64,000 bases of DNA from Tetracentron sinense. Taxonomy: Eukaryota > Streptophyta > Magnoliopsida > Trochodendrales > Trochodendraceae. The notes under the pieces were generated by a model. The model had not been told where the DNA came from and searched no databases. It saw only the letters and a list, made by a program, of their open reading frames with translations. Of this stretch, positions 21,803 through 34,042 are shown in pieces (positions within the stretch are counted from its first letter, which is position 1; every line of letters begins with the position of its first letter). Where the stretch lies: assembly GCA_015143295.1 (NCBI GenBank), contig CM026557.1:28367760-28431759 (forward strand), in the 5' to 3' direction. Made by a program: the position numbers and the translations under genes.

Positions 21803-22285
21803 TTGTCAAGGAGGTTGGTAGCCCAGGATTATGCGGGTACTAACCTCTGGCTCATAAGAAACGTATTGCATTGTCAAGGGGGTTGGTAGCCCAGGGATCA
21901 TGCGGGTACTAACCCCTGGCTCATAAGAAAGGACTCGAAAATGTTGCACTGTCAAGGAGGTTGGTAGCTCCGGTTAAGGGTGCTAACCTCTGGCTCATAA
22001 GAAAGGAAATGGTATTGTCAAGGAGGTTGGTAGCCCAGGATTATGCGGGTGCTAACCTCTGGCTCATAAGTAAGGTATCGTACTGTCAAGGAGGCTGGTA
22101 GCCCAGGGATGTGCGGGTGCTAGCCTCTGGCTCATAAGAAGTGTATTGTACTGTCAAGGGGGTTGGTAGCCCAGGGATGTGCGGGTGCTAACCCCTGGCT
22201 CATAAGAAAGGTATTGTACTGTCAAGGAGGTTGGTAGCCCAGGGATATGCGGGTGCTAACCTCTGGCTCATAAGAAATATTAAAA
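21803..22285 (+). repeat. Seven tandem hairpin units with covarying stems
   Basis: Seven units of about 65-79 bases of the form GTCAAGGAGGTTGGTAGC...GCTAACCTCTGGCTCATAAG. Within one array, the left arm GAGGTT pairs with the right arm AACCTC, GGGGTT with AACCCC, and GAGGCT with AGCCTC. In every unit both arms match, so single changes on one side have a partner on the other. Confidence 0.85.
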
Positions 22286-22472
22286 GGACAACTCAAAGAG
22301 GAATTGTATGATGTATAGATATGTTTTAGTTGCATAATAATTATGACTTGATAAAATGTTTATGTATGAGGTTGCTAGAAATGATTATGAACTATACTCC
22401 TCCCATTTCTTGTATATGATGTTGTTCGTTATTACCATTGTTAGTTAGGGGCTTGTACTCGCTGAGTATTCC

Positions 22473-22631
22473 ATGCTCAGCCGTACTTTCATGTCGGCAG
22501 GTACCCGAGTCCCTCTCGACATTTGTGATCCGGGTCCTTGGATAGAGGAGGAACCTTATGAGGATCTAGTAGTCGAGCCTCAGGCGGAGGCAAGAGACTT
22601 AGACCATTGGCCCCATGGGGATGACTATTGA
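22473..22631 (+). CDS. LTR micro-reading frame, EPWVEEEY family
   Basis: 52 codons plus stop. It starts MLSRTFMSAGTRVPLDI, has the core DPGPWIEEEPYED and ends RDLDHWPHGDDY. Total length equals that of the copies at 2344, 24960 and 40078 despite strong divergence in the middle. Strongly acidic, no signal peptide or membrane segment. Function unknown. The matching frame at 55332 shares RVP, the PWIEE core and the block VEARDLD. Confidence 0.5.
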   Translation: MLSRTFMSAGTRVPLDICDPGPWIEEEPYEDLVVEPQAEARDLDHWPHGDDY

Positions 22632-22916
22632 GCGAGACAGAGTTGTATTTTGTCTTTTGTATTTTGTTAGGTGGGCCTGTCCACCTTAGACTTAGACGTG
22701 TTTTGTATTTATGTTAACTTGGAATACTACATTTTGGATCATTATAAAGAAAAGAAAATTTTAGTTTTCGCTTCCGCAAATTATGTTTAGCTTCCGCACT
22801 CTGATTATCATTGTTTAGTACCTTATTTATCTTGTTCGTTACAGGATGGTTTGGCAGGTTTGTTTAGTCCACCTAAAGTATCCCTAAACTCCTAGGGGGT
22901 ATTTTGGGGCGTGACA

Positions 22917-24670
22917 TCAACGCAGGCTTCCTGGCAGTTGCAACCTACCCTGAGTGGTTAGCCAACATCGTACTGGTACCCCAAAAGGATGGCAAGGTCC
23001 GAATGTGTATTGACTACCGAAATCTGAATAGGGTAAACCCCAAGGACAACTTTCCTCTCCCACACATCGACATTTTGGTCGACAATACTGCAGGACATGA
23101 GATTCTCTCATTTATGAATGGTTTCTCTGGATACAACTAGATCAGAATTACAGAAGAAGATATGGAGAAAACCTCTTTCATCACACCTTGGGGCACATTC
23201 TGCTACAAGGTCATGCCCTTCGGACTCAAGAACGTAGGAGCCACCTACCAGAGGGCCATGACAGCCTTGTTCCACGACATGATCCATAAGTCCACTAAAA
23301 TCTATGTGGATGACATGATCCTCAAGTCTCCTAACGCTGAGCAACACCCTGAAGACTTGAAGAGACTCTGCGACAGACTCCGAGTGTACGGCCTGAGACT
23401 GAATCCAGCCAAGTGTGACTTTGGAGCCTCATTAGGAAAGCTCCTTGACTTCATAGTCAGCAAGAGAGGCATTGAAATTGATCCAGCTAAAGCCAGAGCT
23501 ACATCAAAATACTAGCACCCTAAACTGAAAAAGAAATCCATGGTTTCCTGGGTAGAATTCAGTACATTAGCAGATTCATTTCTCAGCTCACTCCAATCTG
23601 TGAGCTGATCTTCAAGCTCCTCCGAAAGACCACACCGATAATCTAGACAACAGAATGCTCAGAAGCCTTTGATAGAATAAAGCAGTATCTTTTGAATCCT
23701 CCAGTCCTTGTGCCTCCTACTCCGGGACGGCCACTGCTACTCTACATCTTTGTATAAGAGACCTACATAGGGTGCATCCAGGCACAATATGACGAGACAA
23801 ACAGAACAGAATAAGCCATCTACTACATCAGCAAGCGTCTGTTTAGTACGAAGAGCGGTACCGTCCTCTTGAGAAGACATGCCTGACATTGTTCTGGGCT
23901 ACTTAGCGTCTTCGACACTATCTGCTTTCCTACTCGGTAATTCTGATCTCCCGGACAGACCCACTCAAGTACTTGCTAGAAAAGCCAGCCACCACTGGGA
24001 GAACTGCTCGATGGCTCATGATGTTGTCTGAATTAGACATCATGTACATGACATAAAAGTCAATCAAGGGGCAGGCGATAGCAGATCACCTTGCCCACAG
24101 TCCAGCACAGGACTACGTGTCTGTATATGATCGGTTTCCAGATGACGCCATCTTATATGCAAAAGTAGACGAACAAGAATACTTCGGCTGGGAGTTGTAC
24201 TTTGATGGAGCTGCCAACAGTCATGGGCACGGGACATGAGCAGTCCTGATCTCACCTAAGGGAGCTCACCTCCCTATCTCAGTCAAGTTGAAGTTCAGAT
24301 GCTCCAACAATGAGGCAGAGTATGAGGCGTGCATAGCCGGACTAAAACAGGCCCTGGACATCAGGATTGAAGAGGTAGACGTCTATGGTGACTCATCTTT
24401 AGTAATCTATCAGGCGAACGAATCTTGGGCCATCCGAGAAGTAAGGCTATTCCCGTACTGGCCTACCTCAATTTTCTAATCAGTCAGTTCAGAAGAATCA
24501 TCTTCAGCCACAGGTCTAGGAACCAGAACAGATTCACCGACGCATTGGCCACTCTTGCTTCTATGGTACAGATCCCTACAGATATCATGCTCTGCCCGAT
24601 CGAAATTCAACAACAGGATTAGCCTGCCTACTGCCTTCAGATCGAGGAGCTATTAGATAGTAAGTCTTGG
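22917..24670 (+). pseudogene. Ogre/Tat reverse transcriptase and RNase H relict
   Basis: RT palm blocks are clear: YPEWLANIVLVPQKDGKVRM, DNFPLPHIDILVDNTAG, TPWGTFCYKVMPFGLKN, and the catalytic-site motif YVDDMI (near 23302-23319). The RNase H domain shows YFGWELYFDGAANS near 24180 and SNNEAEYEACIAGL near 24303. This is the lineage-specific RNase H that follows RT in Tat elements. The region would copy the RNA genome and degrade the RNA strand. It is interrupted at 24670 by the Gypsy composite. Fossil with many breaks. Confidence 0.85.
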
Positions 24671-26155
24671 TGTCGCGCCCCAAAATACCCCCTAGGAGTT
24701 TAGGGATACTTTAGGCGTGACTATACGTACCTGCCAAACCATCCTGTCATGAACAAGATAAATACAGTACTAACCAATGATAATCAGAGCGCAGAAGCTA
24801 AACATAAATGCGGAAGCGTAAACTAACTTTTTCTTTTCTTCTAAGATTTCCAAAATAGTATTCCAAGTTAACACATATACAAAACATGTCTAAATCTAAG
24901 GTGGACAGGCCCATCTATCAAAATGTCAAAATACATAAGCACCCTCTCGTATTCTCCCCTCAACAATAGTCGAGGTACGACCACACGTCAAGGTCTCGGT
25001 CCGCCTGAGACTGCAGTGGGATAGATGGCTCTCTCTCCTCTATATATTCTTCCTCGACCCAAGGCTCCGGGTCGAGGGCTCTCCCAGTACCTGCCGACAT
25101 GAAAGTACGGCTGAGCATGGAATACTCAGCGAGTACAAGCTACTTGCTAACCATAATAATAATATACACCACAACAGGAATACAGTACATGGTAGTAATA
25201 GCATCGCAAGAGAAATAGCAGGAGGCATGGTACAATACAATCATCATAACGTGCGTGCATGAATGCGAAAACTCCGATAAAACTCATGCTTGGAAACCCA
25301 GGTCATGTCTCTGTATGCTCCGTGGAAATCATGTATGCATGCATGCATGAATGTCTTGTCATCATCTTGTAAACTTGCATCTTGTAACTTGTGAGCCAGA
25401 GGCTAGCACCCGAATCTCCCTGGGCTGCCAACCTCCTTGATATATATGGTTTTCTTGTGAGCCAGAGGCTAGTACCCGAATGTCCCTGGGCTACCAACCT
25501 CCTTGACAATATGTGATTTTTATTACTTGTTTAGTTTTCTTGTGAGCCAGAGGCTAGTACCGAAATGTCCCTAGGCTACCAACCTCCTTAACAATATGTG
25601 TTTTAGGGGTTTTCTTGTGAGCCAGAGGCTAGTACCCGAATGTCCCTAGGCTACCAACCTCCTTGACATGCAATATTTTCTTGTTAGTTATTATATGCAT
25701 ATGCTCTTGAAATCTCGGTTCATGCTATCATGCGTGCTCGTGTACGTGTCAATCGTGACAATCATGGAATAAGGATAATAAGAGAGATATGACATCACTA
25801 TTCAATTCGCAATATATGCATATGAGAATTTGAGTAATCAACATAGTATTTAAATCCATTCATCATTCATGAGAATACATGCATAAGGCCCCTTTCCATT
25901 TCTTCATTTAAATCATTATTTTATAGTTTAGGCATTTCGTCAAACACATCACATACATTGTTCCTTATTAGTTCATCTCCTTATTTTAATTGCATATTTT
26001 TCATCCAATCACACAAGGGTAAGTTTGTTATTTGTACAATGCCCATCCTCCATTTCCAACTCACAACCCACACATATCATACATCACACATTCGGCATCC
26101 AATCGCCACATCCAATCTCCCATCCACACATCCATTCCATTTCCCTTATCTTGTT
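24671..26155 (-). repeat. Truncated 3' LTR of the Gypsy composite
   Basis: Matches 39789-41275 closely and stops at about 26155, where sequence changes within TTATCTTGTT to Copia leader (also seen at 35915). It keeps the terminus with the micro-frame, CTGAG hairpin and four array units (25383-25670), but has lost the promoter half with the palindrome cluster. Confidence 0.85.
24960..25118 (-). CDS. LTR micro-reading frame, EPWVEEEY family
   Basis: 52 codons plus stop on the minus strand. It starts MLSRTFMSAGTGRALDPEPW, continues VEEEYIEERE and ends DLDVWSYLDYC. Length is identical to the copies at 2344, 22473 and 40078. Differences from the partner LTR copy at 40078 leave the frame open. Confidence 0.5.
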   Translation of the reverse strand: MLSRTFMSAGTGRALDPEPWVEEEYIEEREPSIPLQSQADRDLDVWSYLDYC

Positions 26156-27447
26156 CATCCTCACATTCCTCACTTGATAAACAAATAGAAAACACCATAT
26201 TAAATTCGGCTAAGCTAGGGATCTAATCCCTTCCATATTATTTTGATCTAATAACTATTAAAAGACCAAAATAAAAATCAGCAAATTGCTAATTTTTAAT
26301 ATCACTTTATATTGATTCCAAAAATAAATTCAAAATCAATAATAGGTGAATTCAAAATTTTCCATAATGGCCAACTGCTTTAGGAATTATTTGATTTAAC
26401 AATTAAATAAAATAATACCCTAAACACTAGTATTAAATGTCCATTAAATAATTGATCTCTATCAATTAAAATTCACTTGAGATAAAACTCTGTATCTCAA
26501 CCAATGACATTTATGTAATTACTTGATTAACTATTAATCAAATAAAAATTTATAAATACTATGTAGCCGAAAATTTTGAGCACATGTAATTGATCCAAAT
26601 TACCTACAATAATTATGGTATTATTCTCATAAACTTTTTAGGGAACCATAAAAGATATCATAATTAACATTTAATTAAATGATAGCCCATGGACTCGAAG
26701 CAGATAATTAAACAATTTAATTAAATCTCAGCCCGTGCTCTCGAATAAAATAATCAAACTATTTAAATAATTGATAGCCTATTAATCGATTTAATAGCAT
26801 CCCATGCTGTCAAATCAAATAATGGAATTTAGGAAAAATTTGAAAGCCTCTTAGAAAATTAATTTAGAAAAGTCCTTTTCCCGCTTTAGATATTTGACTC
26901 AAGTTTTGCCCCTCAAAACGATTGATTCTGGAAAAACTTTCTTCACGAAAGTTGTAGATCTTTTCGACGACTTCGAAACGATGTACTGACAGACCTAAAT
27001 CGGACTTACGGTCACAAAGTTATGGCCGAAATACCGAAACTGTATCGATTCTTTTAATCAAATACAAATCCGAAAATCCATGAATCAATTTTAATCGAAA
27101 TAAGCTTTAATCTCCAAGAACACTTAAGCAAGGGTGTCTAACACCATGAGATTTATTAAAGGGCTTTAACCAAATTTATATCTGTTTATACCTATCCCTA
27201 ATAGAATTAAGAGAGGTTTTTGAAATCATCCAAAACTGAAATTAGTATCACACTAATTTCTAAGGGCTTGATTACTCTCTCAATAACTAGAGGGGGATCC
27301 CTTAAGCCTAATAATGATTATCCAATATTCAAGAATCTAGAAGATTGATTCATTAGGGCTACAAAATTCATAGGGGAGGCAATCTTGATATAAATCTTGA
27401 TTAAACTCAAAAATCAAAGAGAAGCATAGCCCTGGCTCTGATACCAA
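26156..27447 (-). repeat. Extra copy of Copia leader left of its 3' LTR
   Basis: Homologous to 35915-37362, with about 150 bases fewer near 27150. It runs up to the primer-binding site CTGGCTCTGATACCA (27432-27446; minus strand TGGTATCAGAGCCAG) immediately beside the LTR at 27448. A PBS and leader outside the 3' LTR imply that a second, tandem Copia copy shared this LTR. The rest of that copy is gone. Confidence 0.8.
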
Positions 27448-29634
27448 TGAAAGTATGCCTCTTTTTAATTTGAGAAACACAGTTCTTGGGGGGCATATAT
27501 CGAATTCCAAGATCTGACTAAGATTCTAATTGATTTTATTCAATAAAGGTTAGAATAACATTCACCTTTGCGACTTTGAAATTGTTAAGTCAAATCCACA
27601 TAAGAATAGTACTCGCAAAACTTCACAAGTGTCAAGTCTCCTGTCGATTCACACGAACCTTCTTCTTCCTTTAAAGCTTTCTCTAATGGAAGCTAATGGC
27701 CCTTCCAAATTTTATGCACTTTTATCTTTTCTTCTTTTCTTTGATCCAAGAACCTTTCTTGATCAAACAAGATCTAATCTTGATCTTCAAAGAACTTGTT
27801 CTTGATCATCAAGATCAAAAACCAAACAAAAAGGAAGAAGGGGAAGGGTGACCGTACACCCTCAAATGAGGAGAGGCTGGGCGTAAACTTGAAGAGAGGG
27901 AGAGAAGAAAAAAATTCTGGAGAATTATATATCTTAAAGGGCTGGGCATCCAATCCTTTATATGTTCCCTCTTGGTTGCTTGAATTGTAATTCAATTATA
28001 ATTCATTAACCTTATCCTAATCCAATTAGGATTCCTCAATAGTTTCCTTTATTGATTATTCTCCTAATCCAATTAGGATTAATCTTAAAAGAAACCAACC
28101 ATATCCATTAATAACTAATCTTATCCTTATCCAATAAGGAATCTTGAATTAGTAACTAACTAATGGAATCCCTAACAATTAGGGAATCTTTAATTAATAA
28201 CTAAATAACTAACCTTATCTAATAAGGATATTAGTTATTAGAAACTAATTAAAATAATAACAATTATTATTCCTCCTTGAAGTGGGCGTCCCACCCTAGG
28301 TGGGTCCCACTCCACACGCCCAAAGGGTTTCCAAAACCCTCTTGGTCACTTGAATTATTCTTTTATAATAATTCCCAATGGGTCCTACCCATTTGGTTTT
28401 TCACATCTAATGTGATTCCACCTTTTAGAGCTTCACTATACCATATAGTGATTACTTAGAGAAATTAATTAATTTAATTAATAATTAAATTAAATACTTT
28501 AAGAAGGTCCTTGTGTGTGGGATCTAAAGGGATCTCCTATTTCCGGTTGTGGGACCAAGTACTTCACCTTTTTGGTTGAAGCATTGTTACTAGGAAACAC
28601 CTTTCCTATACTCCATTAGGATTATAGAATTTTATCTATATCCCTGGACTTCCACCAATCACAATTAATGTCCATTAACACAATGTGATTAACCTCCAAA
28701 AATTAGAGAATTGCTTGTAAGTACCATCTCACAATATATTTACAAATAAATCCTTCCACATTCCGATATCACTTGTAAGCTTCCGGGATTGGAACAATTC
28801 CACTGTTTTAGTCCCCAGCTTATGAATAGAACCCTTTCTCATGATTATTTTTTCAATAAACTGAACCTCCAAAACACTTTTGAAGAAACATTAGAAAAGA
28901 ACTGATATATATATATTTATATATACATTTCCATATTGAAAATATCAACTTCGATAAAGACCATTTTACCGAAAAGCACCAGTACTAGATTTAACAGTTC
29001 AGTTCAACAAGTATCACCTTGATATCATTATCTCCAATTAAGGAGTTGTGGATTCCTTATTGAGTGTTTACACACTTCTCCAAACATAGTGTACATGACC
29101 CAACGTACCCGGAGTTAGTCCTGTGTATTGGACATTGCCGATTGGCACATCAAAGCCATATAGACAAATGTCTGAGAAGATGTTAACCTCTCAGGTCTAA
29201 GGACAATTTTTCAAATGGATAACCCTAATACAATCTGACAGTGTGTTCCATAGGGTATCCACTAGTGACCCCGTTCAGTATTATGTACTTGCTACATATA
29301 CTCATATGTTAGTCAAGAGTCACCACTCTCTGTGAATGAGATTCATCACAATATCTCATAGAACTACACATGTGCAAGCCATGATGAAGTACGGCGCCCA
29401 ACCAGTACTCTAAAGGCTTCGAACAATATTAGGTTTACAAGGAACCGGAAAATCATATCTCCTCGCAACCTTTGCATGATTTTCCTACAATGTTACCTAT
29501 GGAACTTTATGTCATCATCATATGAGACAGTAATTAATATAAATACCCTTTATAATTGGTTGTGTGAATATGATGTTTGTCTAATCAACATAGAAAAGTC
29601 TCTTTATGGCTTTCGAGGGCATATATGTCCAATA
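27448..29634 (-). repeat. Copia LTR, left copy (3' LTR of the surviving internal region)
   Basis: On the minus strand it ends GGCATACTTTCA and begins at the conserved GGACATATATGCCCTCGAAAG, the LTR start style of Tork/Angela-type Copia. It is bordered on the right by the PPT and on the left by a PBS. It matches 37363-39673 almost throughout except for the MITE present only in the right copy. Confidence 0.85.
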
Positions 29635-31727
29635 ATTTCCCACTTACACTATAAGCCAATTAGATGTAATACCCATCTTCTCAGTGATGTTTCTCAAACA
29701 CCAATTGAGACATACCTTAATATGTATGGGTTTGTCATGTCGGCTTTACCACAACTATTGTAGTGATGCAATAACACTTGCAACTCTTGCAAATTTGTTA
29801 TCAATAACCATAGTCTTAAAAGACTAAACAAAAATGATACTGTCCAACAGTCATTTTCAGAAGTTAACATGCTTGTGCTTTACTATTGTACAATGCTCCG
29901 AACTAATCTGACAAATATCTTATCACATCAACATGTGATAAATATCCGGTCTAGTACAAGTATACTTTCTCATGATATCATATATCTAAGAGAAACAGAT
30001 TCCATCCCATGAAGGTAGAAACTCTTTTCTTGGAATCTTACTTGCACAAAAACATGATTGTTATTGGGAGAATAACAATATCATTTTCCTTTTGTCTCTA
30101 AACCATTTCGGAGTAAGAAAACATGATGTCAAAGTTTTTGTCCTTCATTGTAAAATTGCTTGATCAAATCTAAGAGAAGAATAATATTCATACTTCATTC
30201 GCAATGAAAAGAATACTATCTTTGCATAGAGTCAGGAAAGTAATTATGCTCCCCACTAACCAATTTGCACACAAATGATACTTTTATTCTTAGATGAAAA
30301 TCAAACAGTTTGATTACTTCATCAAAATAAAAGTTAGTCCATCTACAAATTCTGGTACCTGTGGGTTCTAGTGTACTATTTAGGTATAGTGAAAGTAGAG
30401 AGTTGATCTCTATCAATTCTCATAGTTATTGGTCTATTGGGCTTCCGCTTCTAGAATAATTCTAGATTCAGTGTCTTTACTAGGAAACTTGTATTCCTGT
30501 TTACAAATATCTTTTGTTATCCAGGAATAGAGATTAAGTATCTCTAATGCGAATCACAAGCTCATCTTCTATCAAATCATATCCAATATAATTCGATTTA
30601 ACAACACCATCATGCTATGGTTTGTTATGAGAATTATCTGAGACAGATGTAATGAGAGTAATTATGAAATTTCTATTAAGAGGTACTCTTCTCAATCATG
30701 GAAGACTTACCTAATTGTTTCTTTATTTCAATGCGGAATTCCTTGAACTTTTCAAAGAATGTGAAATAAAGTTAGCCACCTCTTAATGGAAGATTCATAT
30801 GGTTACGATCATCCAACTTTTGTCCCATTCCCAAGTAGAAGTTTCATCTACTTAAATTTCTCATTCTTCTTAACAAACATGCAACTATTGCACTTATGCA
30901 AGATCATACCAAGCATTAGGAGCTAGAGGTTCCAACAATTAAGTTGAACTTGATGAGTATACAAGCTGGACAGTCCTTCCAAAGGTTTGTCCTGTATCCA
31001 ATGACCAATTGTTTCACTATGAAGCACAATCCTTATACTTTCCTTTCTTCTCAGAAGAGCCTTTGTCCATACTACTGGAATACCTTTCCAATGGAAAATC
31101 TTGGATTTCTTTCCTTTGCATAAATGCTCGGGATTTTGAAAATCCAATTCTTTTGAACATCTTTCCAAGTAGCATTGAACTCTTCAAAGGTTCTTAGCCA
31201 TATGCAACATGTGGGATTTCAGACAATCTGATTTCCTACTTGTTCAACATAACCATATTAAAGGACTCCGGGAGTTTGTCGAGGATCATATCCTCTATTC
31301 CCATAAATTTATTTCAATTTATCTCAGCACCAAGAATTGGGATTTATGAATCCAATGATCTCTATCATATTCTTTGTGACTGGGTTTCCCAAGTCAACTT
31401 GGTATCTACTTGTCCTTTTATATAGTAAACTGCCTAGCAGCCCTATTGTATTCTGTAAACATCTCAAATGACATTTACTATTAGTAGTGAGAACTTGGGC
31501 AATTCTTTAGATGATAAGCACAAACTTGAGATTCCTTTTCCATTCCAAACACTTTGAATTGGTCAAGAGATTCTCATTAAAGTGTTGGTAATGTGGTTAT
31601 AGAATGACATGACAATAAAACATACATCATAATTTCACACATTATAATATCATTAGATCAGGGCTTTTGATCTTTGATGATATTGCTCATCATTCAATCA
31701 AATTTCAAAGACCCCTCAATCTATAAA
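29635..31727 (-). pseudogene. Copia internal region, 3' part, with gag zinc-knuckle relict
   Basis: Next to the LTR lies TTTCCCACTT (29637-29646), the minus-strand PPT AAGTGGGAAA. The region near 30923-31168 reads on the minus strand with GHWIQDK and spacing reminiscent of the gag zinc knuckle GHWKRNCP of Tork/Angela-type Copia. Only about 1.3 kb separates this from the PPT, so most of pol seems missing. No clear RT or integrase motif was found. The element is heavily decayed or non-autonomous. Confidence 0.55.
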
Positions 31728-32016
31728 TGTCGCGACCCAAAACCCACCCTAGGAGTTAGAGTGAACTTTGGACGACTAATCATGACTTGCTTGACAACCA
31801 ACCTGCAAAACCCACAGAGCATATACCATAGAGGACAATATAGCGGAAACATAACTATAAAACACAGAGGAAGTCTAACCAAACCTCTATGAATATACAT
31901 GCGCAAATCCAAGTTATACAAAAGTAAACCAAAGAAAGTGCGGACAGACCCGCCAAAATACATGAAAGTGTATCTCTCATCTCACCCACAGCTATTCACT
32001 CAGAATCTACAACCAC

Positions 32017-32136
32017 CTAATGGTAACCCTCTACGGGAGGTTCCTCCAAAGGCTCCTCGACGTACTCCTCCTCCACCCAAGGGCTCGGAGCACAGATATC
32101 AAATGGAGCAGCTGCTCCGCCGTCACCTGCCGACAT
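32017..32136 (-). CDS. LTR micro-reading frame, family B
   Basis: 40 codons including the stop. It starts at ATGTCGGCAGGT (MSAG), continues with APFDICAPSPWVEEEYVEEP and ends VEGYH. The core PWVEEEYVEE equals that of the family A LTR at 2344, whereas the flanking DNA is hard to align. That is a pattern expected for selection on the peptide or for recent shared ancestry of this segment only. Confidence 0.45.
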   Translation of the reverse strand: MSAGDGGAAAPFDICAPSPWVEEEYVEEPLEEPPVEGYH

Positions 32137-32477
32137 AAGAAGTACGGCTGAGCATGGAATACTCAGCGGGTACTAAGCACTAACCAATAGTCATAGCATA
32201 CAGATAGCATACATAAAGGAGGAAGCAAGTTGCATATATAGAACATGAACAATTTATATCATACAAGGAAGCAAAACAATTTATAATCATGCTTGTATTT
32301 CGTAGAAAGCCGATGAAACCTCTTGAAAACATCGTGCACTTGACTTGACTTGAAAATACCATTTCCGTGCTTGAAACTTGTTATGTTGTCTTATCTTGTC
32401 ATATCATGCGTGTCATGTCATGTCATGCGTGTCATGCGAGTATCGTGCTTGCTTGTTCATAATTTAAACATGTTCAC

Positions 32478-32628
32478 ATGCCTAGTTGCCGTTCATAGTC
32501 CGTCACAACTAGTACCCTATATGCAGATGGGTATGCCTAGTTGCCGTTCATAGCCCGTCGCAACTAGCATCCATGCAGAATGTGAATGCCTAGTTGCCGT
32601 TCATAGCCCGTCGCAACTAGCTTCCATG
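32478..32628 (-). repeat. Three tandem hairpin units CTAGTTGC/GCAACTAG
   Basis: Three units of about 59 bases with arms CCTAGTTGC and GCAACTAG around CGTTCATAGCCCGTC. The first unit has a 7-base stem, the others 8. The sequence is unrelated to the GAGGTT arrays of the other LTRs, but the place in the LTR and the hairpin style are the same. Confidence 0.8.
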
Positions 32629-34042
32629 CGTGATGTGTGATGCTATGCTATGCGTGTCATGCCATGCTATGCTATGCGTGTCATGCGATGCTATGCATGT
32701 CATGCGAGGGGATGGGAGACCCTTCCCTATGAAATGCATGATTGTCTTGCCCTTGTCAAAAGCGAAGTGAAACATATCTTAGGATATGCCCCACCTCTAC
32801 GCCCCATACTTAAAACATCGGTAAATCACGTCATTTCATGCGTGCTCGTGAGATCGTGTGCATACTTGCATTTGGAATTAAATATAGCAATTTGGGGTAA
32901 TTCACAAAGCATAGCATATAGCAATTTAAGTGAGTAATAATCTACGCATTTTAAGAAAGGTAGGAAACACACTATCATGAACCCTAACAATTTAAAGAGC
33001 AATCAAGCGTAGGTTCCCTTAATTTATCATTTATTTTGTTCACCTTGGCATTTCATCAAACATGGGGTGTGTTCATTATTCACTTAAACCTAGATCATGC
33101 TTTTCTAGGTGGGTTATGCTCACATCACACTTGTATGTTCATTATTAGTACAATGCCCTTTCCCATTCGTTCATCACATCATCCACACGGCATCCATTCG
33201 CCAACATCCATCTCCATTCACCATTCATACCACCAATCTCATAACACATATATATGTGAAGGAAAACAAGAAGAAATAAAGGAAAAGAGAAGCTATAACT
33301 AGGAGGGTAGTAAGAAGTACCGACCTTGAAAAGATGAGGAAGAAACCCCTCTTCCAAACGACCGTGAGTTGCTGCCCTAGCTTGGAACACGAGCTCCACC
33401 CGAGCTTGAGCCGAGATCTTGAAGGAAAACGTGCTTGAGGATGATCTAGGGTCTCAAACCCCTTTGATTCCTCTTCAAAATGGAAACCCTAGATTTAGGA
33501 ACCCTTTCTCCTCTCTTCTAATCTCCCAAATCTTCTAAAGGTTGAGAATGAGCCCTAAAGGCTCGGGCAATCCTATATAAGAAAGGGTATAACACCCGAA
33601 TGCCGAAAATGCCCTTAGTGAAAATTCTGTAAAACGCGAGGGCCGAGCGATCGGTGTTAATGACCGATCGATCGGTTGCCTACCGATCGATCGGTTTCAT
33701 AACCGAGCGATCGGTTAAAAGTTCACTCTCTGGAAAATTTCTCCATACAAAAATCTTGACCAGTCGATAGCCTCCGAGCGATCGGTTTTGGACCGATCGA
33801 TCGCTCCATGGACCGAGCGATCGGTGGTCTGCAGGTCCAAACTGTTTTGGCCATAACTTTTGACTCGTTCGTCCGATTTCGACGATTCAACTTGCGTTGG
33901 GTTCGTACTTCGAAAACGAACATTTCTGACGTTTCGGAATTTCCAATTTCTTCCTTATTTATTAATTATACTTCTTTAAAGGCAAAATGGCAACGAAAGT
34001 GTCATGCATTAAATGTGAAAAGGTCCGGGGCTCTACAATAAA

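Larger units (their letters stand above)
20564..22916 (+). mobile_element. Solo LTR of Tekay-like Gypsy, family A (2353 bp)
   Basis: Starts TGTAGTACCCCGG and ends GGGGCGTGACA. It is flanked by perfect target-site copies TCAAC (20559-20563 and 22917-22921). No internal region is present, so this is a solo LTR left by LTR-LTR recombination. It sits inside the Ogre RT. The promoter half is very close to the LTR at 394-2782; the array and micro-frame region is more distinct. Modules: palindromes 20776-20961, donor-like AAG|GTTAGT at 21292-21299, seven hairpin units 21803-22285, CTGAG hairpin 22461-22481, micro-frame 22473-22631, GTGG hairpin 22669-22686. Confidence 0.92.
31728..34037 (-). mobile_element. 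Solo LTR of Gypsy family B (2310 bp)
   Basis: Perfect target-site copies ATAAA (31723-31727 and 34038-34042). On the minus strand it starts TGTAGAGCCCCGG and ends GGGTCGCGACA. It has all the Tekay-like LTR modules: palindromes 33640-33830, TATATA at 33574-33579, donor-like AAG|GTCGGT (first intron base 33324), hairpin units 32478-32628, CTGAG hairpin 32147-32167, micro-frame 32017-32136, GCGG hairpin 31940-31953. It is inserted in the Copia internal region. Confidence 0.9.

Noticed and set aside
21803-22285. CRISPR-like array (regular repeats with variable middle parts)
   Set aside because: This is plant DNA inside an LTR; units are direct tandem copies with hairpin arms and no unique spacers or cas genes.
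28277-28459. Identical 60-residue frames at 28277-28459 and 38317-38499
   Set aside because: They lie in the two Copia LTRs and are identical because the LTRs are; no family resemblance or conserved context.
29635-31727. Intact Copia pol in the minus-strand element
   Set aside because: No RT, integrase or protease motif could be found; only a doubtful gag zinc-knuckle trace remains.
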